From: Aquatica leii
Lineage: Eukaryota; Arthropoda; Insecta; Coleoptera; Lampyridae
Assembly: GCA_035610365.1 (NCBI GenBank)
Contig: CM069433.1
Location: 82,637,236 to 82,701,235, forward strand
Length of the DNA: 64,000 nucleotides
Reading direction: 5' to 3'
This document shows, one piece after another, positions 1 to 13,664 of the stretch. The translations under genes and the position numbers were made by a program. Every line of letters starts with the position of its first letter. Position 1 is the first letter of the stretch. The notes under the pieces are model-generated. The model did not search any database. It was not told where the DNA came from and saw nothing but the letters and a program-made list of their open reading frames with translations.

Positions 1-284
1 AAATGTACAAACAAACACCAAATGCGTGAAAGTAAATGTATTGGCATTTTAACTAAGTTGGACGCAGTGGCGGCGCTTGAAATTGACCTTAAGGTGGGCC
101 ACATTTTTTAAAATGCTTATAGGAAATGTGAACATTTTCAGACATCATTATGGCATTACGTAGGTAATTACCAAAATGTTTTGAAATAGAAAAAACAAGA
201 CTTTATCGTGTCAATCTAGATACAGACTTATTTGTCAACCCAATTCAAAAAAAGGAGGCGATTCTCAATTCATCGGAATATTTT
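1..284. other. intergenic, possible hAT terminus
   Basis: No coding sequence seen. A CAGTGGCGGCGCTTG stretch at about 65-79, followed by a short GC-rich run, resembles the ends of some insect hAT elements, but no partner end or 8-bp target duplication was found. Confidence 0.2.
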
Positions 285-1105
285 GTTTAAATGTATGCTA
301 TGTTCGACTATCCTTTTTACTTTCCTATAAGAAAAGTATAGCGATGGCAATTTTTTTGCAAAAAAATTTTTTTCAGAATTTTACGTTTCAAGGTAATCAG
401 AATCAGAAAAATGTATTTTTGGCAAAAAAATTTTAAGCGTCTGTGTGTGTGTAACGATGTACCCACGATAACTCTCGAACTAAAAGTCCTAGTAACTTGA
501 AAGGTATGAAGCTGGCATTTCCTATTCTCTCAGTTCTATCAAAAGATGGATCTGATAAAGAAACCGAAATGGGTGTATCTGCCGTTTTTAATAGTTTTTC
601 TTATATAATTTTGTACGTATGTAAATTATTCGAATTATTTTTACAGTTTCTTATAGAGATAATTCTTCCTAATAATTTACTCAAACAAAAAATTTTCTAA
701 CATTAACAGTTTATTAGATATTTTACTTATAATTTAAAATGAATTCACAAATATAATCTAGGTTCAAATCCTGCATGCGACGATATTTTTAAGAAAAAAA
801 TTTCCTATCTTGAAAGGAAATACGTTAAAAATAATAATTTTTATTGATTTACTAAAGGGGAAAGCACAAATATAAGGGTTAGTCGATATGACAACATAAG
901 CTCAATATGCCATATTTTGGTTACATCTTAATGAAATCGAAGAAAAAAATTCCAAAAAAATTATAGCATGCTAAGAAGTCAATACAAACGTGTACATATC
1001 ACTTCAAAGTGGTCTTATGACAATATAACCTTAAAAAAATACGTAGACATTTCTTCATCATTCCTTATAAGAAAGTTGTGTGGTGACCACACCAGTTTTT
1101 TTATC
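285..1105 (+). repeat. dispersed repeat, copy 1 (inverted partner at 25.2-25.8 kb)
   Basis: This stretch matches the reverse complement of about 25158-25790 over several blocks. The shared blocks are the Val/Tyr-rich AT stretch around 575-645, the TAGGTTCAAATCCTGC block at about 760-785, ATATAAGGGTTAGTCGATATG at about 870-890, and GTGGTGACCACACCAG at 1081-1096. The order of blocks is the same in both copies, so they are copies of one element rather than chance matches. GGTTCAAATCC looks like a pol III B box, but no matching A box is visible, so a SINE call is not supported. The 67- and 64-residue open frames here have no recognisable domain and I take them as non-coding. Confidence 0.7.
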
Positions 1106-3009
1106 AGAAACTTAGTAGTGGTCCCATTTCAAATTCTGATGATGGGATCCATGAGAAAATAATCAAACCCCAAATTTACATAGACATGAAATTCTTTTGA
1201 ACGATGTGCATTTTCAAAGTTTTCAGTGACTATAACGACTATAGATAACATCACTAAAAAGAGAAAAATAATTTTTTTAACTAACAATAAGAATCGGCTT
1301 AAGAAATGCACCAAAAGTAAAAAAAAAAACGATTTAATTTATTTACAATTAAACAACAAAATTATTATTTACGTGAAATTACTTTTTAAAGGCGATGCCA
1401 AACACGTTCGAATTAAATCTATTACAACTGCCAAAGGTAATGTTAAGAATTAAATTTAAGTCTACCTAAATGCATACAGGGCATCGACTTCAAAAAGTAA
1501 ATAAATGTAAATAGAAATGTAAAAAAATGCAACTTTCGCAGTACGATCTGCTTAACTTAGTTCCATATTTGAAGTAAACTTTCCAAAAGATTTTATTTTA
1601 ACCTTTTCTTCTAGCGATTTTTCACAATTCTTTTGAATCTTTCGAAAATATACGGTTTAACTTAGAATACGTCGTACACGTTCTACCGATCAATCGCTAC
1701 TGAACCGCGGGCTATAACAGCGTGAGGCCTTTCGCACATTAAACCTGCATATGAAAATTTGGTAATGAGGGTCGCCACGTTACGATAAGCTGTTACATAT
1801 AAAACCTTATCTTTCCGATACCGCTTGACTAACTTCGTTATTACTCGGAGTACGTGTTTGTGCCCTTTCCAAGAAGATTAAACTTCGTCTCTAAGACGTC
1901 AGTTTGTTTAGGTTCACGAACGACAATATGGCAAAGGCCAAGTTCTAGTTTTTGTTTTGGCTCTCAAAGAGCGACTATGACCCAGCCTAATAAGTCTAGG
2001 TGTTAACTACGACGCGGTCTAAGCCGAAAGTCGCTTAAAATCATAAACAAAGTAACCGCAAAAGCTTAAGATTTTATACTATAAATATGTTTAAATAATA
2101 ATAATAAATTGTACCGTTTTTTGTTTTGATGAACGTCTGAGAGGATCGCGCCCTAGAGCCCTTATGAAGCAGTTGCCACTAGTTGAACGTATAATAATTT
2201 AAATTGATTTAATGTAATCAATATGTTTATGGAAAAATAACATTTTTGTTGACAAACGTTAGAAAAACTTTCCCTAGATTAAATAAAAATTTTCCATAAC
2301 ATACACAGGGTGTTCGCTTTGCGAGATCAAGTATGAAGACCTCTGTTATTATAAAAACATACAAGATTTTTTATAATGATACAAAATTTGACATTTTTAT
2401 AATGATCAATTTCTTTTGTTTTTAAATTTGATTTATTTTCAATTTAAAATTATTGTAAAAAAAAGAATGAACATTTTTGAATTCCGTTTTTATTTTTTTA
2501 CTCGTAGACCGATAGAATTAGAAGTTTTTAAACATGACGAAGTATTTTTTGCAGAAAATATAAAACTGTAATCGCATTTTTTAAAGCATATTACATAGTC
2601 GAGTTACAACACACAATTGTTTTTCCCTCATTTAACCTACCACATATCTCATATAATAACCATGTTCCCCATGCTTCAGCTCAAAAAACGAACACACATA
2701 TACTGCCCATTTAACTAAATTTGTATCTTTTGCCACTTTCAGGATTATTATGCTGTCCATTCTTATCTTAATACAAGGTGTATTAGTGAAGAACAGTAAT
2801 GTTTCCGTACTACAAGATCAATCACAGATGTCATGTTTATATTCGATTTGCTGATATAAAAAATTACAAGAAGACTCGTTTAGTCCTTAACTTTTTAATC
2901 AACCACAAATAAATACAACATGTAAGTTTAAGTTGACAAAACCAAATCGATGGTGATTATACAAAAAAAAAACAAATCTATATAAAGTTTGAATAAAAAG
3001 ACTCGCGGT
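1106..3009. other. no gene; GC-richer block of unknown origin
   Basis: Mostly AT-rich. About 1660-2060 is visibly richer in GC and CpG than its flanks, contains a TATAAAA at about 1799 and looks like a promoter or terminal-repeat fragment, but no second copy was found in the window. At about 2306 an ACAGGGTGTTC motif resembles the ends of other repeats here. No protein domain was recognised. Confidence 0.4.
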
Positions 3010-3345
3010 CGAACGAAACTAACCTACGGAATCGATACAAGAACAGACACAAACAAAACCCAAAACCGAATTTAAGGACAGCCGAAATGAGAACGTTGAG
3101 AATGATCGCCGGATAAACACTCAGAGACAGAATTAGAAATGGCCAAATAAGAACGTGCGCAGTAGATGGATGATATGGTAACATGGGGAAAATATAAAAG
3201 ACGCCAATAGTATGACCACGTAAATAGAATGCACGAAGAGAGAATAGCTCGTACGGCTCTGGAAGATATACCAGGAAGACGGAGACCAAAGAGAAGACCC
3301 TAAAACCGTGGAGAGATAGCTGGCAGTCCATATCCCAAAAAAACC
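3010..3345 (+). mobile_element. LINE reverse-transcriptase C-terminal fragment
   Basis: Plus-strand translation gives the tail seen after the RT domain of many non-LTR retrotransposons: TAEMRTLRMIAG, an in-frame stop, then LRDRIRNGQIR, and further on ERIARTALEDIPGRRRPKRR. In the family this reads roughly as an 'EMR.LR...G.T..DRIRN..IR' block followed by 'R.AR.A....PGRR..GRP..RW'. The stop after MIAG, another before the final GRR block and a frame change between them show it is dead. Overlapping minus-strand open frames of 152 and 93 residues at 2978-3436 are shadows. The clade cannot be told from this tail alone. Confidence 0.75.
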
Positions 3346-5968
3346 AAAATGCCTGGCTTCGAAGAAAAACAAAGGTATTTGAGAAGAAGAATCGGCCAAA
3401 CAAGTTAATTTCAACTAACAATGATGTACGGAACAAAAACTTGTAATAACTGTAGTAGAACCAAACAGATGTTTGTTTATTAATAAGAAAAAAAGAGATG
3501 ATGGAACGTTAACAAACGGCCCAGCAGAAAAAGTATCATAAAAAATAAAAGCATGAAGACGTAATCTTGCATGAGAAGAAAAACTGTATTTCAATTCAAA
3601 ACTTTCTGTCGCAGTACATCCTTTTACTTTTGTAAACATTTTTCTTAGCTTTTCTAGCACGATTCTACTTGTACTTTCTTCCAATCTACCAAGTTTCTTA
3701 TTTCTATAAGATTAATTTTTTTACCGGCTCAATAAGTTGATCAGATATGTACAAACTACCGTGTTTTATTTGATATCAAAATAAACTTAGTTTTATCTAT
3801 TTTAAGTGATAATCCATTTTTGTTTTTTTAAACGTGTTTCTTCCTTTTCTAGAATTATTTACAGGGTTACAATATCACCTACGGTCCAAATATTTCCTTC
3901 AGATTATAGCTAACCTACGATCACTCACCAACTGCGATTGAGGTAGATTTGGTCTGATTTGTGACTGTCATATATAAGTAATTTTTAAAAACCGCTCTTA
4001 GTGCTTAATCGCCTTCTCTTCTATATTGTCACTCATGCAAAATGCACAAGCTTTTAACGTAGGTACTTCTCCATGTGGCAAATACTAAGAAAAATGAACG
4101 TATGCGTATAACTTGTAAGCCCTTTTTGCTAGTTTTAATATACTGTGAAAATTCATAAAAGCTTATTTAAAAAAAATTGTTTTACGCATCAATCTTCTAG
4201 ATTTGCGTCAACTGATAGAACCCTGATGCCAGATAATTCAGACAAAATCGTGCAGGCGTTACTGTGTATCATAGAAGGCTATAATTGTAGTATGATTTTA
4301 GAATAAAAGTAAGTGAAACTGTAAAAAACCATTCTGAAATAAAAAAATTTAGTTTTTTAGATAAATGTATGTCAAAAAATATACAAACAATACCAGTTCG
4401 AATTAATTTTTCCGACACTATAGTTAAAAATTAAAAAAAAAGGTTGCATATAATTGCAAAATTTAACAAAGCCACAATTATCTATTTTGTTAATTCCTAT
4501 TCATTTAAAGATCTTAGTTTGTTCTAGTGTTTAGACGATAAATAGTTAAGCGTGAATCGTAAATAAAAAGTGTACTTTAAACTACCTTTTAAATATTTAA
4601 AGTAAAAGTACACAAACAACTTTAATTTACTCAAACTAAATCAGTCTTGTAATCGCAAAATAAAATACAAGACAAGTTGAAGGAAACTTCACAAAGCTGT
4701 TTTCGTTAAAATTCTATCCTTACACCGATCGAACTAGTAAAAAACGTTTTATATTAACGTTAATCTCCGAAAACATTTAATTTTTCATTAAGAATTTTGA
4801 AACGGAAATACTCGTTACGAAAACTACTGGTTTGTTGTTCAACCGATAAAGTTTCTACAATGAATGGAGAAATAGCGTGTACTTCGATACGTGCTAAAAA
4901 CTTTTCTATCAGATTCCGAATCGAGTTGCTTACTCATTATATATGCATCTACATATGCGCACGTTGCATTTTATATGTCCATCATATAATCTAAAATTTT
5001 CTGTACTTGTACCTAAACGCACCCCTAATCTGTAAATGCTGTTCTGACAGACATTTCATTTGGACGGAGGTAGCGAACTGGAAGATTGCGATAAGACCTT
5101 TATTCGTTGATTTTGAACCCCAATGCAACAATTTGAACTATGATTGTTACATATTATATTCAATTTAGATTGTAAACATTATCGAAAGGGTTTCATGATG
5201 TATTAAAAATGTGAGTATGTATATGCACAATATTGGTTTAGAAAATTACAACTTATTTTCTCTAGTAAAAGAAATTATACAGTAAAAAAACTTTTAGATA
5301 ACTTAAATAAGATTAAACAAATATAAAATTTTTAACAAAAAGTATTAGGTATGCGTTTTCACATTATTTTGTTTTGCGCGTTAAAGTTATGCTAACATTT
5401 TTTATTGAAATGTTTCTGCTTTAATATAAGTTGATCACGTAATCACAAGATATTCATTTTCATTTTATGTACATTTTATAGTCAATTTATTAAATTTAAA
5501 TAACACAAAAAGTTATACGCGTTTTATAAGTATAAGTTTGTAAATTATTGTCGTTTAATTTTTCTTATTTATGAGTTAAGATGTTACTTAACATAAGTAT
5601 AAAGATTAATAACTTAGTTTCGGTTCAAGCAAAATTATATCTATTGTTTTGAGAAACTTCGCTAATCCGTAGTTTTTTTTTAATTTATAAGGTACAAATG
5701 CATAGAAACACATCTCCCCAAGAACATCTAAATCGTTACCTTTGAAAATTGAATCAATGTTTATTACATATTTTAATTAGATTTAGAAAATAATATAAAA
5801 TACAGTCAAAGAAAATTGTTAACTACAAAGAAGAAAATACTTGTTTGTAGTAGCAATACCACAAAAAATATTTACGTAATGGTTAATCAGTTAATAATTA
5901 ACAGCTACTGCGTTAAAAAATCTACGTGATATGTTACAGTTACATAACTGTAATGACACAATTTAAAA
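3346..5968. other. no gene seen
   Basis: AT-rich DNA with A/T homopolymer runs. A short imperfect inverted repeat (AAAGTGTACTTTAAA versus TTTAAAGTAAAAGTACAC) lies at about 4567-4612. Open frames here are below 90 residues with biased, domain-free translations. Confidence 0.5.
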
Positions 5969-6200
5969 TTATAGTTTTGTATATTGAACACTTAAAGAAA
6001 TATTTGTGTCGAATAATTCTAGGAAAAACTTTCTGAAATAGGGATAAACTTGTGTATGTAAAACAAAAATTGAGAACATAGAAGCACCCAAGGCGATCCA
6101 ACTTTGCCATCCTTTAGACGTTAATTCAGTTCCACAGAGATTGCTTAAAATTACGGCATACCACAGACCGATGAAAACAGAATCCCACAAAATGAGCTTG
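5969..6200 (-). CDS. putative terminal exon of a multi-pass membrane protein
   Basis: On the minus strand a polypyrimidine acceptor (TTTATTTCAG) ends at 6201 and opens into a frame of 77 codons closed by TAA at 5969. Translation begins K-L-I-L-W-D-S-V. It holds two hydrophobic, membrane-like stretches, VFIGLWYAVILSNLCG and WIALGASMFSIFVLHT, joined by a short polar loop (TELTSKGWQS), and ends in a polar tail SLSVQYTKL. The 73-residue frame that starts at 6190 uses TTG, so the true coding continues into the acceptor and the exon belongs to a longer spliced gene whose other exons I could not find. Composition is more balanced than the flanks, which supports real coding. No family was recognised; a four-TM protein is only an inference. 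Confidence 0.5.
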
Positions 6201-7834
6201 CTGAAATAAAGTTTAATGTTTCAGGATGGTGTCATATCAGTAATACTAAAACATTACTAAATATACAAATTCATTAATACAATTTCACGAAAGAAGTTTA
6301 GTTTGTACTTAATAAGCATATATTGGCTTGATTAGAAGGCGATTGTTTGAGTAACAGTTACCGTAGAAATCAAATCATGAAAGTATATACTTAGACACGC
6401 TCTAATAATTTCTAAATCTTGTAGGTAATGCAAAAGACATTTAGAATCTTGTGGTGTTCAGTTTATGGGTATCACCGCATTATATACTCTAATAGCACTA
6501 GGAGTATAATTAGTAGTACGGTTAGGTTTAGATCTGAATAACCGCCTGACTGGTTCGTTCCCTTGAGATGTATCCGCATCTAATCTCAATGTTCAGTCAT
6601 CCCTTAACTGATATTAATAAGACGGCAACCGTTTATTTCAAATTCTAGAATTTTCGTATTGTGTATTAGCAAAACCCCCTAAAATTAGGATTTTAGTTCC
6701 CACAGACTAACACGTGAAAGTGACTAGTAGCCCCCAATTATTGTTGATGGTAAACCGCCCTTCAGTTGCATTCGATAATGCGGGCGTGTGTGGGATTAAG
6801 TTTAGCCAGGATTCGTTTAATGGCCGGTGTTGTGTATTTCCAGTCCATCGTTTTTGATGTTACAACTGATATTTCAAATTCACTATAATACACTTCATAT
6901 CTAAATTCACCTATTTAAGTATCACACATATCATATTCATCCACTCCTTCATTTATAAGTAACAAGCAATGAAATAATTTAAAACCAATAAATATTTGAT
7001 TACTTTGAATAATAATTATAAACCATTTACATTGAAATACAGAAAAATACCATTAAAAATAGATACAAGACCTGAATAATACCTCATATAATTATTTAAT
7101 AAGCAATAAGCCATTTCTAACCTACAAAACGGTAGGTACAATAAATATCAAATCGGAAAAGTACATTATTACCAATAATTACTTAAAACAATCCTTACAA
7201 ATAAACAAAAAGTAACCGAAAAACTATTCAAGCTGTTTTTTTATAAAATGCAGTTTGTGCGCTACGTGTATAAAATACAATTACGGAAGTATAATTTAAC
7301 GTATTAATATAAAAAACTTTAAAATATATTATTGTTCGGTCATAAACAGATATGAAGCCACTCTGTGATGTGATGTAATGATATATCGGATTTAATTAAT
7401 GTTATTGGCAAATTTGCGCAAAAATGATAAATCACTAAAAAAGGATTAAAACTTTATTAAAGCACATAAACTATTACAAACAATGTGCACTACGACTTGA
7501 AAGAAGTAAACAATTTCGTTTTCTCATTAAATGAAAATATAAATTAAAGTATGTATTCTTGAAATCAGAACTATAAAACTGTTTGATTTGACCTCTCAAA
7601 CTCCTGTCTCGTTAAATACTTGCATTGTTTAAAACACGTTCCTTCTATATATATTTTTTCTTCTACTAATTTAACCTTTAACGGAAAAACATTTGAATAA
7701 ACCTGAAAACGCTGTAACAATTATGTAGAAACCTAGATCTGAGACGTCGAAAAAGTAGGCCCCCAAACGCAAAATTATCAATTACGTATAATTAAGTGCT
7801 AATTAATTACTAATTTAGGACCAAGCTCCACAAT
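6201..7834. other. no gene seen; would be intron if the 6.0-kb exon is real
   Basis: AT-rich. If the exon at 5969-6200 is genuine, this is its upstream intron on the minus strand. The motif AATTAAGTGCT occurs at about 7788, just before the foldback element starts, and again inside it. Confidence 0.4.
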
Positions 7835-8607
7835 TAAGTGCTCGACCGGTTTCGCAGAAAAATGGGTTAATAATCGGGAGTGCTGACTTAACATTAAGCT
7901 GAAACCCCCCCAAAAAAAATAATCAGAAATTAAACCCTGCAATAATTAAGTGCTAAATAACTGCTTCAAAAAACAGTTAATATAATTCCAAAATATTGGC
8001 ACTTTCTTCCTAAATTCAACAAAAAAATGATGTTTTTGTAAATAGGTGATCGATGAAAATACCTATAATTTGCTTAAAAATGTTATATTAAACACTTACA
8101 TCCATCAAAACATTTATCTGTTAATGTTTAATTAAAATATGTAACCTCAGCATTTGATGCTCGTCTCTTTAACTGCAATTTTGGACTTGGAAGACAACTT
8201 CGCGCGCTATATTAACAAGGGTAAAACTACCTTAAAAAATTACGTTCATGAAGGTGTCTTCCAAGACAAAACTTTCAGTTAAGGGGACTAGCATCAAATT
8301 TTGTATTTGCATACTTTAATTATACATTAAAAACAAATGTTTTGATGTATGTAATTGTTTAGTACAACAATTTTTAAGAAATTAATACGTATCCTCCATC
8401 GATCACCTACAAAAAGACCATTTTGTTGAATTTAAGATAAAATTGCAAATTTTCGGAATATTAACTGTTTCTTTAGCAATTAACTATTTTAAGGTTTAAT
8501 TTCCGATTAGTATGCATGGTATTGGTTTTTTTGCGGGGTCCAGCTTAATGTTAAGTCAGTACCTCCCAATATAAACCCAATTTTCTGTTAAACCGATCTA
8601 GTACTTA
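7835..8607. mobile_element. long-inverted-repeat foldback element (about 770 bp)
   Basis: The left ~350 bp and the right ~330 bp are imperfect reverse complements. Matching pairs include TGACTTAACATTAAGCTG (about 7891) with CAGCTTAATGTTAAGTCA (about 8543), TAGGTGATCGATG (about 8044) with ATCGATCACCTA (about 8398), and ACATCCATCAAAACATTT with AAATGTTTTGATGTATGT, continuing inward to GCATTTGATGCT with AGCATCAAATTT. The centre carries GGACTTGGAAGACA and its inverse TGTCTTCCAAGAC. There is no coding sequence. It is a non-autonomous DNA element with very long terminal inverted repeats. AATTAAGTGCT recurs at about 7833 and 7942. Target duplication not resolved, superfamily unknown. Confidence 0.7.
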
Positions 8608-9454
8608 TTTATAAAGTAAGTGACAATTTATGTTGCGTTGGTGGAAAGGCTAATTTTCCTCACGTCAAAACACCGACCTACTCATAACGATACTTCACGA
8701 GTAAACGTAAACAACAGTTGTCAGTAATGGTGTAATTGTTTATTTAAAATATTAAAAACTTACGAGCTTTCGAATTTGACATACTAAAGTAATAAAACTG
8801 ATAAAAAAAAGACGTAATTTTTTTTCAGATTTTTCTCAAAAATCTAAAGAAAAAATCACATTAAAGAAATTTGAACATATCTAGATGTGTGTTGGGCGGA
8901 AAAAATACTTAGAGATCAAGAAATAACAAAAAGATAGTTGTTATTGTTTTACATAATGATCCAAATAACATATAGTACATACTATTGCTTTACGAAAATT
9001 AGCGAAAAAAGCGATAACGTCAACATTAAGAATAACATCATTTGTTAGTAAAAAGTCCTGGAACGTCATTACGAACGTGAGTAGCATACAAAATTCTAAC
9101 AATCGAAAGCAAAAACTCATCATCTACTTCTAAATGTACCGAACGCCGTTTGGGACAAAAACAGTGTAATAATCGAAATATAATTTTATTCATGTACAAT
9201 AAGAAATGGAAACTTTTACAAGACTGTCAAAATAACGAACACTAAAATATTAAAACTAGAAAATAAATTTTTCAAAATGTTAAACTCCAACAGAATTATT
9301 CAAATTTAAATTCACTTTGAACTTTTAAAATTGTGGTTACAAACTTTTGACCTTTAAAGGGTTTTCTCACTTAACATTTTAAATAGAGGAAACTAATACT
9401 TAACGCATAGAAATATTGTTATACCAGAAATATCGTCTCCGTTAATAATGAAAA
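8608..9454. other. no gene seen
   Basis: AT-rich. A 60-residue minus-strand open frame at 8941-9123 and an overlapping 38-codon frame were checked; neither shows a domain or convincing splice sites. Confidence 0.4.
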
Positions 9455-10510
9455 ATGTTAATACTAATTTTTTTCACGTTGAATATTTGCTTACTTTGCT
9501 TACTGGGACTTTATCTTGATATTAGACTGACTTTCAATGCTCATCTAGAAAAAGTCACAACGAAAGCCATCAGGGTACTTAATACAACCAAACAGAGGGT
9601 CGGGCACACATGGGGATTGAAGCCCACAATGACCAAATAGTATACTGTGGTAACATGATCCATCATCACATACGGCGCGCTTGTATGGGGTAAGAGAACC
9701 AACCTGAAAAGCACAGCTGCAAAGCTAAGCAAAGTACAAAAAATGTCATGTCTACTGGTAACAGGAGTAATGAGAACCACGCCCACAGCAGCCATGGAAG
9801 CACTACTTTCACTTCCACCATTACACCTCGTTGTAATGATGGAAGACAAGCAGCATAGAGGCTGCAGATTAATGAACACGCGTCAATTACTGGGAAAAAC
9901 AAACCGGGTATATACAACGTGCTGCGTGAAGAAACAATCTTAACTATGAGATCCGATTTCACAAAAAATTATAACATTTTAAAGAAATTTAAAGTGATAT
10001 TACCGTCACGAGACTAGTGGACAAAAAACATTTAGTCGGGCGCGGTTAAAGTAACTATCTGATACACAGTTGGGCCAAAAATCGCTACGGTATCGGAGCA
10101 GAAGTATATGGAGGCAAGCACCATGGAAAGCAATTTTCGCTGTCTTTGGGTAAATATGCATCCGCTTTTCAAGCAGAAGTTGCTGCTATTGACTGGTGTA
10201 CCAGGAACATTATCACCTCAAAATCATACACAAATGGGCCGATATCGATCATGTCTGACAGCCATCTGGATACCAAAAGACCAGAATGTAAAGGGTAACC
10301 TGATGGCGAACGCACAAACTAAAAAGGGCACAACAGGGACATATATCGGACATGAACCCGTTTTCGGAATCGCATACGAGACCGGAAAAGAAATAATTCG
10401 CAGCAAACTTGCAGCGGAGCATAAAAAAACTATGGAAAAACTCTTCAAGGTTGAGGCACACAAAACTCATCCTTACAGAGATATTACATATAGAATTGGT
10501 GAGGTATTAA
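9455..10510 (+). mobile_element. eroded LINE, RT tail plus RNase H (I/R1/LOA-like)
   Basis: Three frames together carry the 3' part of a non-LTR retrotransposon ORF2. First comes the post-RT region: LYLDIRLTFNAHLEKVTTKA and QRVGHTWGLKPTM (about 9500-9640), then ITYGALVWGKRTN and LSKVQKMSCLLVTGVMRTTP (about 9665-9785), followed by TAAMEALLSLPPLHL. A second block at about 10020-10470 resembles the RNase H domain: FQAEVAAIDW in one frame and IPKDQNVKGNLMANAQTKKG in another, with the region expected to hold the catalytic core largely lost. A GPEPVFGI-like stretch follows. The order RT then RNase H fits I, R1 or LOA clades. At least four frame changes, a stop after GLKPTMTK and an internal deletion make it a pseudogene. 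Confidence 0.8.
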
Positions 10511-13500
10511 TCTTATCTCAATAAAGTGTTAAATAATGTTCATCATGAGACATCGTCAAACATCATTAGGAAAATTCTTTTGAGCAACAGTTCAGTGTCA
10601 AGAAGAATTCATGAAAAAAAATGAAAAAAAAGATAAAACGATAAGTTTATTCAGGAGAGAAAAAATTCTATTCAAAACATTTTGTCAGCAGTACTGATGG
10701 TGCTTCAGCGATGACAGAGCATGAAGAGATTCATAGCCGGTCCGAAATAAGCAGCTCGAAAAATATTCATTGTTATTCATCGTCCGCATTAGTTATTAAA
10801 AAAATATAATTGAGTAGAAATTATATGGAAAACTTTGTAGCAAAGATTACGAAAATTTCAATCAACACATCGAAAAATGATTTCGCTTATTTAATAGACC
10901 TGCATAAAATATTTAATGAAGTAAATTTACTCTACACTTGCAAAGTGACCACTTAAATTTAATTAAAATTAAAACCAAAAACGTCATAGCAGCTGTTGTA
11001 AGAAAAATTCTTCTTTTGAAACAACCAGCGTATCAACTGTGTCTGCAAAACAGGAGTTTTACTTACTTAATACTCACATTTAGATGTTCTTTTATGCTGA
11101 TGTAACAGAGCGATACTAGAATCTTTTCTCCAGTATAGATACAACTGAATCATCAAATGTAGTAGAACTCATTGAACTCACAGCAAAGAACTAAGGTAAA
11201 ATTCAGAAATGAATAGAAAGAGTTCTGACTACAAGCGCAGTACAAGCGCAGTACCCTGGATTGTAGGAAATAGTACAGAATTTATTATCGTATTTAGTTA
11301 AGCCTGACTTTAGTGCTGCGGAAAATTTATATTCTAAAAAAAAGAAATAGACTACACATCACAGACCGTTGCGATTTACGACGAAATTAGAACCCAACAT
11401 TGGCAAATACATAAAACTCTACTAGCCTTAACCATTTCATTAATATTGTATTATATATTGATATATGTATCCATTTACAAAATTCACAATAAACATTTTT
11501 TAATACATTTAATAGTGAATTTCATTTTTAGATTAGGTTTTACTAAAGAAAAACAATATTTTAATATTAGGTTTAACTATAAACCGGGAGGCGGGCGTTG
11601 GATCATAAAATTCTATAAATGATAATCAAATCCTTAATATATAATACTCCATTGCACAATCCATAAATTCTTTAATGACCACGATTTATAAACAATACTA
11701 AACTAAAGAATTGTTGATCTCGATTTCCAAGATAATCGTATTGACGAGATCTGAATTACAAATTTAAATGCAGTTACGAATCAGATTTATTTTAGCTAAG
11801 AGAGCAGGAGGGATGGTACATTGTGGAAAACTCAATGTTTCTTCGCGTTGTAGTTTATAATGTATTTTCTAATTACAACAAACTCAATTTTATACAGGAT
11901 TTATGAAAAAACATACATTTATAAAATGTGTTAAAGGTAATTATTAAACTAAAGTCTACAATTTGTCACAATTATTAGTATTAGTACAACTAAGTTTAAG
12001 ATAATTTTCAAATATTGATGCTTTATGAAAGTAAATTATACAGGTGAATGTCAATTAAAACTAATTTCTGATACCACAATCAAAAGTAGAGCAAAAAACT
12101 ATACAAACATGAAAAATGCAAAGAAGATTAATGTCAATAGAGATCGAAATTAATAGATACCCTGAAAAAAAACTAGGTGACAGGTATGTATTGCGCTTTC
12201 AAGAAAAAGTAAAACCTGGCCTTAGTAATATCTTATAGGGTGGTCATAAAGCTTGCAATTCACACCTAAGAATTTAAGTACAGCGTGACTCAGCAATCAC
12301 AAAAGGGCGACACAACTAATAGATTTAAAAAAGTCCCTAGGAAGCAATGCATCAGTATTATCTTGCAATTGCGACATAAACAATCGTTTTAGATCCTTTG
12401 TAGTTAAATTAATATCACGTGAATTAAAACTGCAAGTTTAATATTAACATTTATTAAATAATAAAAAGATAATTAAAACATCTCGCAGTCTTAAAATATA
12501 CATTTTAAATCCTAAGGCAATGTCATAGACACAGAAGAAATGACAATAATTCATCCAACTTTCTACTCTGCTAATATTTCTCATTTCCTTTGCTTTCATA
12601 TAGCCTTAAGCGTTTATGTATTATCTTTAAAAAAAGCTCCTCCTTTATGTCTAGGTGCAAAGTATTTAACTGTTTGGAATGAGTAATGAACATCATATCT
12701 TAATACAGAATATTTTAATAACATTGTTAAATACCTTTAAAGAACGGACCTTCAAGTAACAGCCTTGAATAGATTGAACCTCTGATTGGACGCATTTAAT
12801 TAACACCCTTTCAAAGATGCGATATGAATACGAAAACACCCCATCAAAGGTTAAAATTAAGAAAGTCGCTTCTTTATATATAGTTTTATAATGAAACTTC
12901 ACTTTCTTTTAATCTTTTAAAGATTATTTGATGTTATCATTTTAAAAGTAATTAGTCGCAGCGCAAGAACCAAGATAAAATAAACGTAAAACCGTAATAC
13001 GGTAAAATTATTACTTTGTTTTACAGATGTCATGACATTACGTTAAAAGAACAACTATAAAATGAATTACATTTAGTTTTTACGTGATATAAAATACCAC
13101 TGCTTTATACCATCTCAGCAATTTCAAAATTATACAGTTTGTTACTTATTTTATTACACATTTGAAATAAAATGAAACTAATTTACTTTATCGAAAATAA
13201 TATTTAAGTTTTCACAAAAAAGTTTAATTTATAATAACAAATTGGCGTACTTTTATTATCTGTTATATTTTATAGTACTTACACGTTATTAGGAACAATC
13301 AAATAAAATTCTATGTAACATTTAGGAATATTAAGAAATAGAAAAATATTCATAGCGAAGTATTCTTCAACATGACTAATCATGAGGTATTTGCTTGTAG
13401 AACGAATGACAGTCAAATATCAGAAGACTCTTCAGTTTCTACGAATATGCAGCCATTTGAATTTGAAGATTTTTCGTCTTTCTAGGTGTACAGGTGGGAA

Positions 13501-13664
13501 GTTTTTTTAGAGAATATTCAATAATGTTTTTTTCTCTGTCGTCCAGAAAGTGTATTTTAAGGAAAAATCCCGATTGCAATATTTTATTGCTATTTAATAC
13601 ACTACAGTGAGATCCACAACTACCCTCCGGGTCTCATCGAGTTTTAAAAAATTTATGTTAGGAA
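10511..13664. other. no gene seen
   Basis: AT-rich with no recognisable domain on either strand. Stretches around 10680-10760 and 11140-11340 are slightly less AT-rich and might be older transposon remnants, but I could not assign them. Confidence 0.4.

Noticed and set aside
760-790. tRNA or SINE promoter (GGTTCAAATCC)
   Set aside because: B-box-like only; no A box at the right distance and no cloverleaf.
2978-3436. 152-residue minus-strand open frame
   Set aside because: It is antisense to the LINE reverse-transcriptase tail, which explains its unusual length.
8941-9123. Minus-strand frame with an overlapping 38-codon frame (PKRRSVHLEVDDEFLL)
   Set aside because: Short, no recognised motif, no convincing splice sites.
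9541-9962. 112- and 98-residue minus-strand frames
   Set aside because: Antisense shadows of the LINE coding remnant.
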